Source: Vigna angularis
Lineage: Eukaryota; Streptophyta; Magnoliopsida; Fabales; Fabaceae
Assembly (NCBI RefSeq): GCF_016808095.1
Contig: NC_068971.1
Coordinates: 33,899,631 to 33,963,630 of the forward strand
DNA length: 64,000 nt
Reading direction: 5' to 3'
Numbering within the stretch: the stretch's first letter is position 1; every line of letters starts with the position of its first letter. Shown one piece after another: positions 46,552 to 58,651 of this stretch. The notes beneath the pieces are model-generated. The model was not told the origin of the DNA. It saw nothing but the letters and a program-made list of their open reading frames with translations, and did no database searches. The position numbers were made by a program, and so were the translations under genes.

Positions 46552-48640
46552 AAAATCAATGTGAGAGGATAAAATCAGAGCGCACATACTATGAAAATCT
46601 AAAAAGAACTTATCATGCGTTTCTACAAAATTTAACACTAACAAAGACTGAAATATCATCCCACGAATACGAGACATCAAATCTCATATAACTGGAAAGT
46701 AGGATATATGATCTGACTTGAAAGCTCATGGTAGGATTCTCATTTAGTTATTTATGATTGTAACAGAAATGAATGATATCTGTATAATATTTCTTGCTCA
46801 TCAGACTGATATATATGAAAAAATGTCAATCTTTTGGCTGGGAAAGATGTGACATACTTTTTGATCTTTTTTTTTATTGGGGAGTGATCTTTTTCAATTT
46901 TATTTCACTTAACATCTCCCTTGAGTTTATCATGGTTCAGATTATTTTTCCCTGGCTATACAACATTGCACTGTATTTTTTATTTATTTATTTATTTATT
47001 TGTTTATTAAGCTATAGGATTGTATGTTGGTATATTGTAGTGTCATATGAACCAGGGGAAGTTGGTATACATAGTTTTATTTTTTCGAGAAAGTTAAATG
47101 TTGTTATTGGTTGTTAATTGTATGAAATTTCAAATATTTAATGCAAATATCGACCAAAGGCTAAATATGCAAAACATATTGGTACTAGAGAGAAAAAAGG
47201 AAAATTTTCTAAATAGTATTGAAGTCGTACTAGTGTTGATATCAACTGTCTCACATTACTTTTCTAATAGTATTGAAGTCGTATTAGTTAAACACAAATT
47301 TACTTACATATTTAACCTTTGTTAGGATAAAAACAACTTTTTTTAGGATTAACATGGAAGTTAAATTCTTTAGTTTTATGTATTCATATATTTTGTTTTA
47401 TTTGATTAATTGTAGGATAGTGGAAACAAATCAATTTATATTTTTAAATATATAAAAAAAGGTAAGAATTAAAATTAAATATGAACATTGTTACATAAGA
47501 GCGAAAAATTAATCTATCTGAGGACATGTTTTTTTTTTGTGTTTTTTGCGGTTCATGTTTAGTAGTTGTGGGAGGAGCTGAATCATCATTCTTGTCTTCA
47601 TCTTTGTTGTCTTACCTATTTATGATCTTATTAAGATAATATTTAAAAAATAAAATCAAAGTTTGTTTAACAAGGATTCATGATAGATCGTATGATATGA
47701 GATAGTCGTTAGTAGCATAAAGACATTAGTGCCTACTAAAAAAGAATGAAAACTATCAACCATATGTCATGTCAAAAAGGTATAATAGTGAGAATTATGA
47801 GTTTGTGATGCTAGGAGATATCTACTTGCTAACTTATTTAACAACCAATATCATACATAGTTAAATTAAATGATTGGTGGTGTGATCGTGGTGAGTTTCA
47901 AGCTCTTATTATCATACTTAGAAATGTTCTTATTATCACAACGAAGATCCTACAAGAATCCAAGGAACTACGACATGTGAAGAAAAAGTTTGATAAACCA
48001 AAGTAAAATCACATTCAAGCCAAAGCTTTCTAAAACTATCATTCCAAGCATATTCAATAACATGAATAACACACATTATTTCAACATAAATATGATTCTC
48101 AAGAAAGGAGAAAAGTTATCAATATACTCTCATCTATTGCATTTTAAAATCCCACTACAAGTAGCAGGGAAACCTCTAACAACTTCATCTATATTGACTT
48201 TGATCCAACTAAACATAAGAGATCTTCAAGTGACTTGAATAGAAGAAAAAACTTTCGCAAGTCAAGTATGATATAAAAAAACTTTAACTAAACAAAATTA
48301 GTGATAGTATTATGCATAAAACTATTAGATATATTACCTGCTAGAACGATGCTTAATTTTTTTCACAATCTACTTTTATGCATTTTCACTCCGCTTTAAT
48401 TTCAAAATAATGACAAACTCACCATGTTATCAGCTACTCATTATTACTAAATAAACTTCTAAAACATTTAAATATTATCATCACCAACTAATTCAATACA
48501 AACATTGCTTAATTGTGTTTAAATCTATAAATATAAGAAAATTATTTCTAGTTATAATTATATAGTTTTTCATGTCAAACACTCTTCATAATTAAAAATG
48601 GCCTATGCCAAATTCTAAATGAAAGATTGAGATTGATCAC
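45421..48640. other. Intergenic region with long (AT)40 and (TTTA)n repeats
   Basis: No gene seen. It contains an 80-bp uninterrupted AT repeat (46468-46547) and a TTTA-rich run (about 46977-47010). A short direct repeat 'aatagtattgaagtcgta' occurs at about 47212 and 47268, 56 bp apart. Confidence 0.5.
46468..46547. repeat. (AT)40 microsatellite
   Basis: A perfect dinucleotide run of about 80 bp, the longest simple repeat in the window. Open frames across it (Tyr-Ile repeats) are artefacts of the repeat. Confidence 0.97.
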
Positions 48641-48649
48641 TCAAGTGGC

Positions 48650-51350
48650 TAGGACAACAAACTAAATGTTTCTTTTTTACCTTAATCACTCCATTTAATC
48701 ATGTTATGAAACAAGTTCAATCAATCAAGTGCAATTGAGACACTCTTATTATGGTCATGTTAGTCTTCGAGTTTTACAAACACTTCAAAAGAAATATATG
48801 GCAGTTGGCCTTTCATATTTCTCTAGTCCTAAATATATGTGTAAGAAATGTGTTCTTAGCAAGAAATACCCAAAACCATTTCTAAAAGAAAAATATAAAA
48901 GATTAAGAAAACTATGGGAGATTATGCACTTTGATATTTGCAAGACAATGAATCCCATGTAAACAATATCATCTCACCTTTATTATTGACTTAAGTAGAA
49001 AAACTTGGATTTACTTCTTGAAGCAATTCTAGAGATTTATCAACTTTTAAAAGCTATAAAACAATAGTTGATAAATAAGCAAGGCAACCAATACAAGTGT
49101 TGTCGTCCAATATACAATAATATAACTTGCTTGAATTCATAATTTTTTTGTAAAATGCAAAGTATTATAAGTTAATTGACGACAACCTGTATACCATAAC
49201 AAAGTGCATATTTGGATGAAAGAATTTAACCATCTTTAACATGGTGAGAAGTATATTGGAATAAGGGTAAAGTTTCAAATAAGTTTTAGCCATAAGAATT
49301 CAACTAGAGCATTCAAAATTTCAATAGGAGTTAAATTTTTTATTGTATAGAATATGACACTAGAAGAGGTATGAAGTGGAAGGATACTACTGATGTTCAT
49401 GTTCCTTACTATAAGTGAAAAATATTGGACGACAAAGGATAAAATTAGCTCTTACTTAGTGTTAATGATTAAGCTAAAGCCTTTAAATTGTATAATCTTA
49501 GCTCAAAGAATATTGTTGTCAATTGTGATGTAAATTTTTATGAAGAAATTTATGGGATTGAGATATGAGTAGAATTCAACATATTATTACAACAAACTTT
49601 GATGGAAAGGATTTAGAGTTGCAAGTTGAGAATAATTTGCAGCCACCTCATAAGGAAGCAAATGTTCAAAAACACTTAAAGTTGCATCACTTTAAAATGC
49701 ATCGAAAATTGCAGCAAAACCAACATCCAACATCCAACACATATATAAGGAAGAAACCTACATGGATGAAGGACTATAAAGTGCTCGAGATTGATTAATT
49801 TGTAGATCCAATCATGTAGTTTTCTATTTTTTGTACATTCAGATCATGTTGTTTTAGAAGAGGTGGTTAAAAAATCAAAATGAAGGAAAACTATAGATAG
49901 TGAAATTGTTGCAATTGAAGGAAACAACACTTAGGGGTTGATTAATCTTCTAGGGAACAAGAGATAGTTGAAGTAATGTAGGCGCACAAGATAAATTAAA
50001 GGACAATGAAAAAGTTGTCAAATGAAAAGCACCCTTGGCAGGAAAAGCATACAATCAAGAGTTTAATATCAATTACAAAGAGGTATTAGCTCTAATTGAT
50101 AGGCATAAACAATTCGATAAGTAATTACATTGCTTGCATAAAATTATTGACCAACTTTTTAGTTATATCTCAAGTTAATATTTTTACATAAAGATTTGAA
50201 TGAATAGGAATTTGTTAAAAATCTCCTTGTTATGTCAAAATCACATAAGATCATAAAGTATGTAAATAAACAAAAAATGACTTCATATGGATTTGAGCAA
50301 TTCGTACAAACTAGGTATACATGTACAAATTTTATTTTCTCAAATAAGGTTTTCGAAAAATTGTCCTTATAAGTATACATTTTTTGCTGATTTTTTTTTA
50401 TGTTGACAACTTATTATTTACTAAAAATGATTATACTATTTTGATAAGTTTAAAAGATCAATGATGACTGAATTTGACATGTTTAATCGTGAAATAATGT
50501 ATTATTTCCTTAGTGTAGAGATTATCCTATCAGATAAAAGTATTTTTATTCTTAAAAAGTAGTATATGTGAGAGATTCTAACTAGGTTTCAAATGTGGAA
50601 CTACAATCCATATTCCAATTTTCACGTCAACAAATACAATTTTGAAGTTAGTAAAATAAGATTATGGAAAAAATGTTGACTACACTGTGTACAAGCAAAA
50701 TGTGGGAAGCTTCATATATCTCACTATAAGGTCAAATATAATATATGATGTGAGTCCAATTTATAGATTCATGGAACACCTAAATGAGTTGCATCTCTAA
50801 GCAGCAAAAATAATTCTTAAATATTTGCAAGGTACAAGTGAGTATGAAATATTATACAAAATAAAAAGGAGAAAAGTTGAATTTAATTGACTATAGGATA
50901 GTCACTTACTAGTGACCAAGATGATAGGAAAAATACATATGGTTATATTTTCAAGATGGGATCAAAAATTGTTTCTTAGTTTTAAAAGTAACCAATTATT
51001 ACTCTATCAACAAGTAAAATTTGTAGTTGTATCAACATATGTTTGTCAACCATTTGACTGAGAAAGCTTCTAAAGGTAGTCTATTTGAAAAAAAAAGGGT
51101 CTACTCTTATTTATTGTAATAATAGTTCAACCTTAAAGTTATTTAAAGGTCCCATTTTGCAAGGAACAAGTAAACAAATTGATGTCTGAGACAATTTCTT
51201 AAAAGATCATACAAGTAATGAAAGATTTGATATGGTGTAGGAGTGAAAGTCAAATTATAGAAGTGAAAAAGATACTTAAAGTCAACAAAAAAATAAAGTT
51301 CTTAATTAAAATTGATATTATAAAGTGTACATACATAGTCTAACAAATAT
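48650..51350 (+). pseudogene. Third Ty1/copia remnant (integrase to RNase H)
   Basis: Pol pieces in copia order on the + strand. The gag-pre-integrase zinc motif is at 48729-48900 (LRHSYYGHVSLRVLQTLQKK then CKKCVLSKKYPKPF). Integrase starts at 48910 (WEIMHFDICK) and SRKTWIYFLK lies at about 48997. The linker has KAFKISIGVKFFIV, WTTKDK and NASKIAAK-like pieces; KKPTWMKDYKV is at about 49750. RT is poorly kept: a FYVDNLLFTKND piece at about 50397 matches the YVDD site with DN for DD. RNase H pieces are VGSFIYLT..RFMEHLNELHL (about 50710-50800), YLQGTSEYEILYK (about 50822) and STLIYCNNSSTLKLFKGPIL (about 51100-51160), the last retaining YCNNSS in place of YCDNSS. Many stops; LTRs not identified. 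Confidence 0.85.
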
Positions 51351-51544
51351 GCCAAGGTCCATTCGATTTTATTGTTCTAAATTGGTTGGAAGATATTATG
51401 AAATATATTTTAATATTCATATATTAACAATGATTAAATCTTGAAAGTTTGATTGTGATGATATTCTTTAATACCTTATATTTACATAATATTTGGTATA
51501 TTAAGTAATGGATCATATTATTGTGATAGTTCCACTCTCTCGCT

Positions 51545-52369
51545 TCCTGCTATGGGTGTTACTTCCTCCACCACCACATCTTTCTCCTTCCACCTATTAT
51601 TTTTTAATTTTACCCATTCACAACCTATTTCATTAATAACCTATTCTAGTCCCGTACATGAGTAAAATATTTTTCTTTCATTTTAACATTATATTTCTTC
51701 CTCATTTTAACATTATATTTCTTCCTCTCGTGGTGCAGTGCGTGGAGTGCTTCCTCGTATTCGAATAAACCTTGAAATAAAATCCTAAAATAAAAAACGT
51801 AACCTTTAAACGGATGTGACATCCTTCAACGGATGTCAACATCCTTCAACGGATGTCAACATCCTTCAACGGATGTCAACATCCGTTTAAGGAAACACAG
51901 ATGTCAACATCCGTTTAAGGAAACACGGATGTCGACATCCGTTTTACCTTAAACGGATGTTGACATCGTTGAAGATGTCACCTCCCGTTTAAAGGTTACG
52001 TTTTTTATTTTAGAGTTTGTTTTATTAGGGGACATCCGTTGAAGGATGTCACCTCCGTTGATGTATACTTCCTCATGCTGGTTGATGCTCTAGACGTTCC
52101 TCGATGTTCCTCCATACCACGGCGACAACGGTCCTTCACACCATGGAGGAATGGAAGTGCGGGAGGTGGGTAGGTGAAATGAAAATGGAGAAAAGGGAAG
52201 AGAGTTCCGTGGGTGGGTGCTGGGAAAGTAAAATTAGGGTTTCAAATTATTTAAAATAAGGTAAAAGTAAATTTTTTTTTAATTTAAGGATATAATTGTA
52301 TTTAAAATAATGTGGGGAGGTGGAGGAAGTATAGGGTGGTGGTGGAGGGATCAACACGCTCCTGCTATG
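51545..52369. mobile_element. MULE-like non-autonomous element with TIRs and target-site duplication
   Basis: 'tcctgctatg' at 51545-51554 and 52360-52369 are perfect 10-bp direct copies flanking an 805-bp element, close to the 9-bp duplication usual for Mutator-like elements. Element ends form inverted repeats: 'tgttacttcctccaccacca' on the left and 'tgttgatccctccaccacca' as the reverse complement of the right. The interior has a long foldback of 'acggatgtcaacatccgt' units. It encodes no transposase. Confidence 0.85.
51784..52014. repeat. Foldback with ACGGATGTCAACATCCGT units
   Basis: The outer arms 'aaaacgtaacctttaaacgg' (about 51795) and 'cgtttaaaggttacgttttt' (about 51981) are reverse complements. 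Between them the word 'ggatgtcaacatcc' (itself palindromic) recurs five or more times at 22-29-bp spacing in both senses. The whole can form a stem of roughly 100 bp. A single-copy trailing piece 'acatccgttgaaggatgtcacctccgt' follows at about 52032 (shown in part). Confidence 0.85.
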
Positions 52370-52399
52370 TCTAGTGCAAAAGGAAAAATCCCTTTTCAA

Positions 52400-52670
52400 G
52401 CTTCTAAAAGGAGCCCAAATCTATGCTTGGATTCAAGAATGTGAAACTGTTTGAAGAACTAAAGAGGAAGGTGGTTGTGCTCCCCCATCCCTAATAGTCC
52501 CTAGCCAAACCAGCCATCAGTTCTCATCTTGGAGGAAGGAAAGAAGCCATATCCGATGTACTTCACAAGTTCGACCCTCTAGCCCACTGAAGAAAGATAC
52601 CATACTATAGAAAAACGGTTGCAATACTATTTTTCAGCTTCAACATCTCTGTCCAGATTTGACAGACTAT
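52400..52670 (+). pseudogene. Ty3/gypsy RT-RNase H fragment
   Basis: Short + strand remnant: AWIQECE near 52423, NCLKN.RGRWLCSPIP-like thumb sequence, then EEGKKPYPMYFTSSTL and PTEERYHTIEK (52525-52620). This is the pattern found where gypsy RT passes into RNase H ('YFTSKVL..ERYQ.IEK'). Frames shift between blocks. The MULE-like element ends 40 bp to the left, so it may have inserted into this element. Confidence 0.6.
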
Positions 52671-54560
52671 AATTTCATAATAATTTTATTTTACTAATTA
52701 ATTACTCTTTTGAAGAAAACTTTGAAGGCGGCTAATATATAGTTGCGGTAAGACTAGTGATTGTGAGAGGAATATATATTCACTCTCTTTGAAAATTACT
52801 TTCACAGTGTGAAAAGTATCTTGTATATCGGGAAAAATGTAAAGGAGTACAGATTGAGTTTTTTTTTTTTCAATTAGTACGCTTAAATAATGATAATCAT
52901 TTCAAGATAATAACGTTTCCATAAATTTATCCATTGCACTAATAATAGCATTAGACATTTTGACGAGACATTGCATCACCAAACTTTCTAGATTCTATCA
53001 TTTTGGCAGTGTAAAAACGAACTCCATCAAAGTTACATGTCACCTTTTTCAAATTTGTCGGTTCATTCTTGACTTACCCTCATCAATTCATTCCTTCTTT
53101 TCTCTTCAACCTCTCTATGGTGCTTTTCAAAGGCCTCTCTTTTCAAAATCTTTTAATATATACTGTTTACAATAAAAAAAACATGTTGGCAGTTGTAATT
53201 AACCTAGCTCCATCGACATTGAAATACTAATTAACATTAGCTTTGTTCTATGTTTAACCCATTGATTACGTGTAGGTGAACGCGTTTTAGAAAAAGTCGT
53301 TGTTACCTTAAAAAAAATCTGGAAGTCGTAGGTAACATAGACATCGTAATGTGAATGATATATATGCAAGTAAAAATAGTGTTCTAACACGGTAAATATC
53401 AATTGAAGAAGCAAGTTACGATCAATCATTAATGAAACAATAAATATATATGTTTAGAAGTAAAAGGTAAAGGATGAGAGATACTACATGGAGAGATTTA
53501 TAACTTCTCAACTAACATTAATTCTCAGTTTTTCTTTTCTTCTTTTTAGTTTTGAAGACCCTCTAACAACTGCAATTTTTCATTCATTAATTAGTTTTGG
53601 AGAAACACACCTTTCTTCAAAACGGCTAAAGATGAATGTATGGTATGTCTCCCTGTTCACACTTTATAATAACACAGTCCTCAAGATACTAATAGAAAGG
53701 AACAAATTCAGTAGTGGTTTTCTGGGAAAGGGCTTTCTTCAAAAGGGAAAATGACGTTTTAGAAGCACCGATTTTGTAGAAAGTTATTTTCTACTATTTT
53801 AATTGTTTTTTTTTAATTCTACAACAAATGGTATTTATACATTGCTCTAGTTTTTCAAACTAACCCTTGTGAGTCCTACGAAGCTTATTCAAAGGAGTTT
53901 GACCCTGTGATTTGTTCCTTTCACTACACCAGGCTTTCTGTGTTCTATATCAATGATTTTGTATGTTTCTTTTATTAACAAAATTTTGAGTTTCAAACAC
54001 TTTTTTTTTCGTATAAAAGTTATAAATTTCAAACTTTTTGTTTTAATATAATTAATTAGCAAAGAGTTGAAGTAAACTCTTTAGTTAAAAACTTAGTATT
54101 AGTATCTTACTTGTTTAGGTTGAAAATCCGTCTTCTTTTAAAGTTATCATTACGTCAAAATTAGGGTCTATAATTCTTAATCATCTTCTATTAATTACCT
54201 TGTTAATTAGATTATTTAATAAAAATAGTATGTAAATGTAATACTTGTAATTTTATTTACTAATCTATATAGTAGATAATGAATGTAACTTATAATAATA
54301 TTTTTCGGGTGATTAGGAATTGAATTAATAATTTTAGTTCTTATAAGAGTATAACAACGTAATAATTACAAGTCCATTGTGAGTTAGCTCACCTAGCATA
54401 TGCCATGAACTATTGATGCACCTTGCCATGACATAGTCTTTAAGTCTTGAGGATAAATGAAAAGATTATAAAGGGAATTGACAAGATTCTTATAACTTCA
54501 CAATAAGTTAAGTGAAAATTGTTCTAGTAAAAGAGATAATAAATCATTTCGTTTTTTCCT
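52671..54560. other. Intergenic region, nothing recognised
   Basis: AT-rich sequence without recognisable domains. The frame at 53488-53754 (+, 88 codons) starts with a hydrophobic stretch but has no family signature and no supporting context. Confidence 0.4.
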
Positions 54561-54685
54561 TGCTTCTGAGGGTCCTTTTATTATTGCCTTCCAACCTCTT
54601 GGATTCCTCTCAATCTTTATTATAAAAAAAAAAATCCTATTAACACCAATACCCTGTCTTAAATGTCTCTCCATTATCAAACAAA
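54560..54685 (+). repeat. ~115-bp dispersed direct repeat, copy 1
   Basis: 'gggtccttttatt', 'tttattataaaaaaa', 'ataccct' and 'aaatgtctctc' occur in the same order at 56078-56190. Together with the 170-bp pair this shows that the region holds two copies of a larger rearranged repeat. Confidence 0.75.
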
Positions 54686-54884
54686 AGTGTTCTTGTGTCC
54701 TTAAAGGTTAGAGCTTAGGGAGGGGAGAGAGTACATTCTTTTTTCTGAATTAGAGAGAGCTTAGGGTTACTTTTTGGGGAGTATTGTATTTTAGTTTTAC
54801 AAGGCTTTAGAGAGGAGTTTGGGGAGTATTGTATCTTGGTTTTACAGGGCCTTAGAGAGGAGTCTGAAGTGGAAAAATATCCTC

Positions 54885-55055
54885 CTATAAAAATAAATCA
54901 TATAAAAAAATAAAATTGGAAAAAAATATGTAAAATATCCTCCTAGATTATAAATTATAGATAATATAATAAAAATATTAAAAAGTTTCTTAAAATATAA
55001 AAAAAAATTTGAAGTATGAAATCTAGGACACCTGGCGTGGTAATAGAGTTTTATT
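54885..55055 (+). repeat. ~170-bp dispersed direct repeat, copy 1
   Basis: Shares 'ataaatcatataaaaa', 'cctcctaga.tataaattat', 'aaaagtttcttaaaatataa' and 'gaaatctaggacacctggcg' with 57838-58005, same orientation. Probably two copies of one unnamed repeat family, 2.95 kb apart. Confidence 0.9.
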
Positions 55056-55207
55056 ATCAAGCTAGTTCATGTTTGCATCGCAGGGAGAGACTTTTGCCAA
55101 ATTCTTTAAATTAAAAAAATAAATACACATGATCACCTAAAATAAATAATAAACTCCACGTCATTTAAAAGACTAACATCACCATGCCACATATACGTCA
55201 GTCAAAT

Positions 55208-55332
55208 GGTGTTCCATCAATTTAACGACAAGGCTCTAATTGTAGCATCCAATTAAGATGAAAAAAAATGGTGTTCCATCAATTTAACGACAAGGCTTTA
55301 ATTGTAGGATCCAATTAAGATGAAAAAAAAAG
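55208..55332 (+). repeat. 62-bp tandem duplication
   Basis: 'gttccatcaatttaacgaca' starts at 55211 and again at 55273. The two units differ at two visible bases (ctct/cttt and agca/agga). The neighbouring text 'gagacctatttgaaatttcc' at about 55338 is related to the remnant at 17.6-17.8 kb, so this is a piece of the same dispersed family. Confidence 0.9.
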
Positions 55333-56077
55333 TAAGAGACCTATTTGAAATTTCCAACAAAAAAATAACCTAGCGAATGGTATAACCTTTTAAAAAACTC
55401 AAGTGTGGTACTCCTTTCACATGGAAATACCAACAAACCCTTAACAAATGCAACATCATATTCTTTATAGAACTGCACACTTTCATTATTACTAAATCAT
55501 GTGGTTATAATTTTAATATCTGAAGTTTTTTTGTTGACCATTTTTCTCAATCATTAAGTTATTGGCTACCCTTAAAAGGCACAAATCTCATTGTCTAGAA
55601 CATATGTTTCAAAACATTAAGAAACAAAATTTTTTTTTTGGATAATTTAGGGACATTAAGAGATTCTAGCATGTTGTTGTTGAGGCATTCAAATCACGAG
55701 AATGAGAGCTTGGGTTTCAACACATTAAGTTTTGATTATCTATCGTCTCACATTTCTTCTTTGAAAACTAATGATCGTGGATCTGAATGTGAATGTAAAT
55801 GAGGATTTGTGGTTAGTTTTAAGGATGATAAATACGAAGCAAAAGAGAAGGTTAAGAGCGAGAGGGCGAGGATCGACGACACACGATAATAGAGAGCATG
55901 AACGCTTTATAACATCACCCAATTCTCTCTATGATACCATGAATTGGAAAAATAAAAATTTGGGCATTAGGAAATGTTTGAGTTACCCGGTGCCAAAGTT
56001 GTTTTGGCCCAAAGAGATGATAGTCTCTGTCAAGAACCAACATTTTGTCCTTTTTTTTTCCCTTTCCTTATTTTCAA

Positions 56078-56190
56078 GGGTCCTTTTATTCTCATCGCCT
56101 TCTAACTAGATTCCTTCCCTCCTTTATTATAAAAAAACCTCGTACTAACTTTAATACCCTCTAAATGTCTCTCATCCGTCATGTCAATAG
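56078..56190 (+). repeat. ~115-bp dispersed direct repeat, copy 2
   Basis: Partner of 54560-54685 with scattered differences. Confidence 0.75.
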
Positions 56191-57837
56191 TCAAAGGTTA
56201 CTAACATGATAACACAACCCCTTAGTTTTAGCTTAACAAAGTATAAGATTAGAAAAAGACATTATTCTAAAACATTGACCTAATCGACATTGGACCTAAT
56301 ACCACAAAATAATACAAATGGATTGAAAATATTTCTATATGCACAAAACTCAAAATTTTTCGTGTAAGTGAAAATATTGTTAGCAAGGCTCCCACCGATA
56401 CAAAATCCCCTAGTCTTGAGTGTAAGAAAAGAGATTATTCAACAGGCCAACAGGATTCCTATGAGCACACAACCCCCAACAAGGAGTTGTCTCATCTCCA
56501 AAAGTTAGCATGGTGTGTTGTGATTGTTTGGATTTATGAGTCTTGATTTCATGTTTGAGTTCTATAAATGCATATTTGGTTTGTGGAGTTTGAAAGGAAT
56601 GAGTTTGAGACATTGCATGTAAGATTTTGGGTATGAAAATAATGTTTTGGAGTTGTTTTTAACGTTATCATTGCGTGCCATTAGCCACCACTAGGCATTG
56701 GGTTTCAGAAACCCATAACATCAAACTTTTGTAACTCTACTAATAGGTGTCATTTTCTAGCGTTGGGCGACACCCTTTTACCACTGGACACCAATTTGAC
56801 AATGAATCATTATCTCACCGGAAGTTGTAGTTTTATTTCTAAAGTCCTAAATAATTTGTAAAATGTGTACTTAAGTTGTTGTGCAATATAATTGAGGAAG
56901 TTTTTTTTTTGCTTTTAGGGATGATAATTAGTTATTTCTAAAAGAAACATTTTTTTGTATGATTTCTAATATGTGTTTTTGAATGTTTATAAACTCAATT
57001 GAAATTGGAGAATGTATGTCATGTGTGTGAATGTATCAAGCATGATCAATTGATTTATTTGTTGAGACTATTGAAAATATATGTGAAATTTGTGTTTGGT
57101 TATTTTTCCAGTTTTTATGATATTAATTGTTAGTCTAATGATGTAACTAGTTTAGAAGTTTTACCTTAGTCTAAGATACGAAAGAGATTAACCTTGTGTG
57201 TGGTAGGGTGAAACCCACAATGACTTTGTAGAACCGTTAAAACCACCACAAGTGATTCGTTTTCAATGCATTATCTAATTTAGTAATTAAATGAGTAGTA
57301 TGTTGCGAATATATGTATGTGTGTGTGTGTTTTGTTGGTTGTTGTATTTTGTTTTTTCTTTTTGGTTACCCTTGCACTTGTACTTATTGGTTGTTCTATT
57401 TTGTTGGTTGTTGCATTTTTTTTTTCAATGATCACGATTATGATGTGAGTAAGTGCAAATGCAAGTTTAGAGACACATATGAAGGATGTTTGAGTTGTTA
57501 AATGCTATATTATTATAATTTTATATTCAGAAAAATGGTATTAATTTACTTTATACTTTGTTAATTTGACTTTGGATATTATTATTATTATGAAATGTCT
57601 TATTTTAATGATATTATGTTATTAAGATGGAATGCTACAAATACATTTTTGTGAGTTTATTTTTTTATGATAATAAAATTATTATTATTATAATTATGAA
57701 ATTAAATTTAAATAATTTTTATAATTTTATTTTAGGTGGTTTTTAATTTTTTTAAGAATTTTTTATTATAAATAGTTATTTTAGTTTAACTAGTAGTGAA
57801 ATTAAAAAAAAAGTCAATTAAAAAATAATTATATTTA
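56191..57837. other. Intergenic region, nothing recognised
   Basis: No coding signal. Short frames are composition-driven. Local (TG)n at about 57314-57331 only. Confidence 0.4.
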
Positions 57838-58005
57838 AAAATAAATCATATAAAAATTAAAATTGGAAAAGAAATATGTAAAAAACCTCCTAGAATATAA
57901 ATTATAGATAATATAATAAAAAACTAAAAAGTTTCTTAAAATATAAAAAAATAATAATTTGAAGTATGAAATCTAGGACACCTGGCGTGATAATAGAGTT
58001 TTATT
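57838..58005 (+). repeat. ~170-bp dispersed direct repeat, copy 2
   Basis: Partner of 54885-55055. Both stop after 'taatagagttttattat', so the right end is well defined. Sequence to the left of the shared block differs. Confidence 0.9.
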
Positions 58006-58573
58006 ATTTTGGTTTTGGAAAAGTACGCCTAACCTTCTGTACAACTTGATAAAATCTCTTTCATCGTAAATCAAATCTTAAATGAATCTAATGAGTTCCG
58101 TTTTGTGCTCGTGGAAACCGTGCTCTTTTAATTTCCGTGAAAGTTCTTTCACACTATTATCACCTTTTTTCTTTCAAACTCACCACATAATATTCATTTT
58201 TCAAATCTCACATCACACTCTTTTTAATACACTTTAACACCTTTTTTAAAAAAAACTTTTTAGACGTTATAAATATTTAAAGGTATACAATTTTCTTAAA
58301 ATTACATGTACCTTTTATGGCGATAATTTTGTGCATAAATAAAGTAGACTTACCATGAATGTTAAAATATTTTTAATATTTAATGAATTCTTCATAAAAT
58401 TTTTATTTTTAATAAATTTATGAGTGAAGCTTTTTCAAATAATGTCTTTTCACAGTACTATCATGTGACTTAACAAGCAAAGGATATGTTAATCTATTTA
58501 ACATTTTAGTTAAGAAAATTAAAATAAACATTAAGACTTTTAAAGTTCAAAATATATTAAAAAAAAAACTTAT

Positions 58574-58633
58574 CAGTTTGTAACTTCTCATTTAATTGCT
58601 TGAGTATAAAATAATATATAAATGTATACCTTT
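58574..58633 (+). repeat. 60-bp direct repeat, left copy
   Basis: 'tttgtaacttctcatttaat' at about 58577 followed by 'agtataaaataatatataaa' matches 61268-61328 in the same orientation. The two copies bracket the MITE and the Pack-MULE-like element. Confidence 0.9.
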
Positions 58634-58651
58634 TATACATATACAGGAATT

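Noticed and set aside
46301..46680. Open frames encoding long Tyr-Ile runs on both strands
   Set aside because: They are produced by the (AT)40 microsatellite and have no other support.
53488..53754. 88-codon + strand frame with hydrophobic start
   Set aside because: Could suggest a small secreted peptide, but there is no cleavage-plus-Cys pattern, no promoter or intron evidence, and composition matches the surrounding AT-rich DNA.
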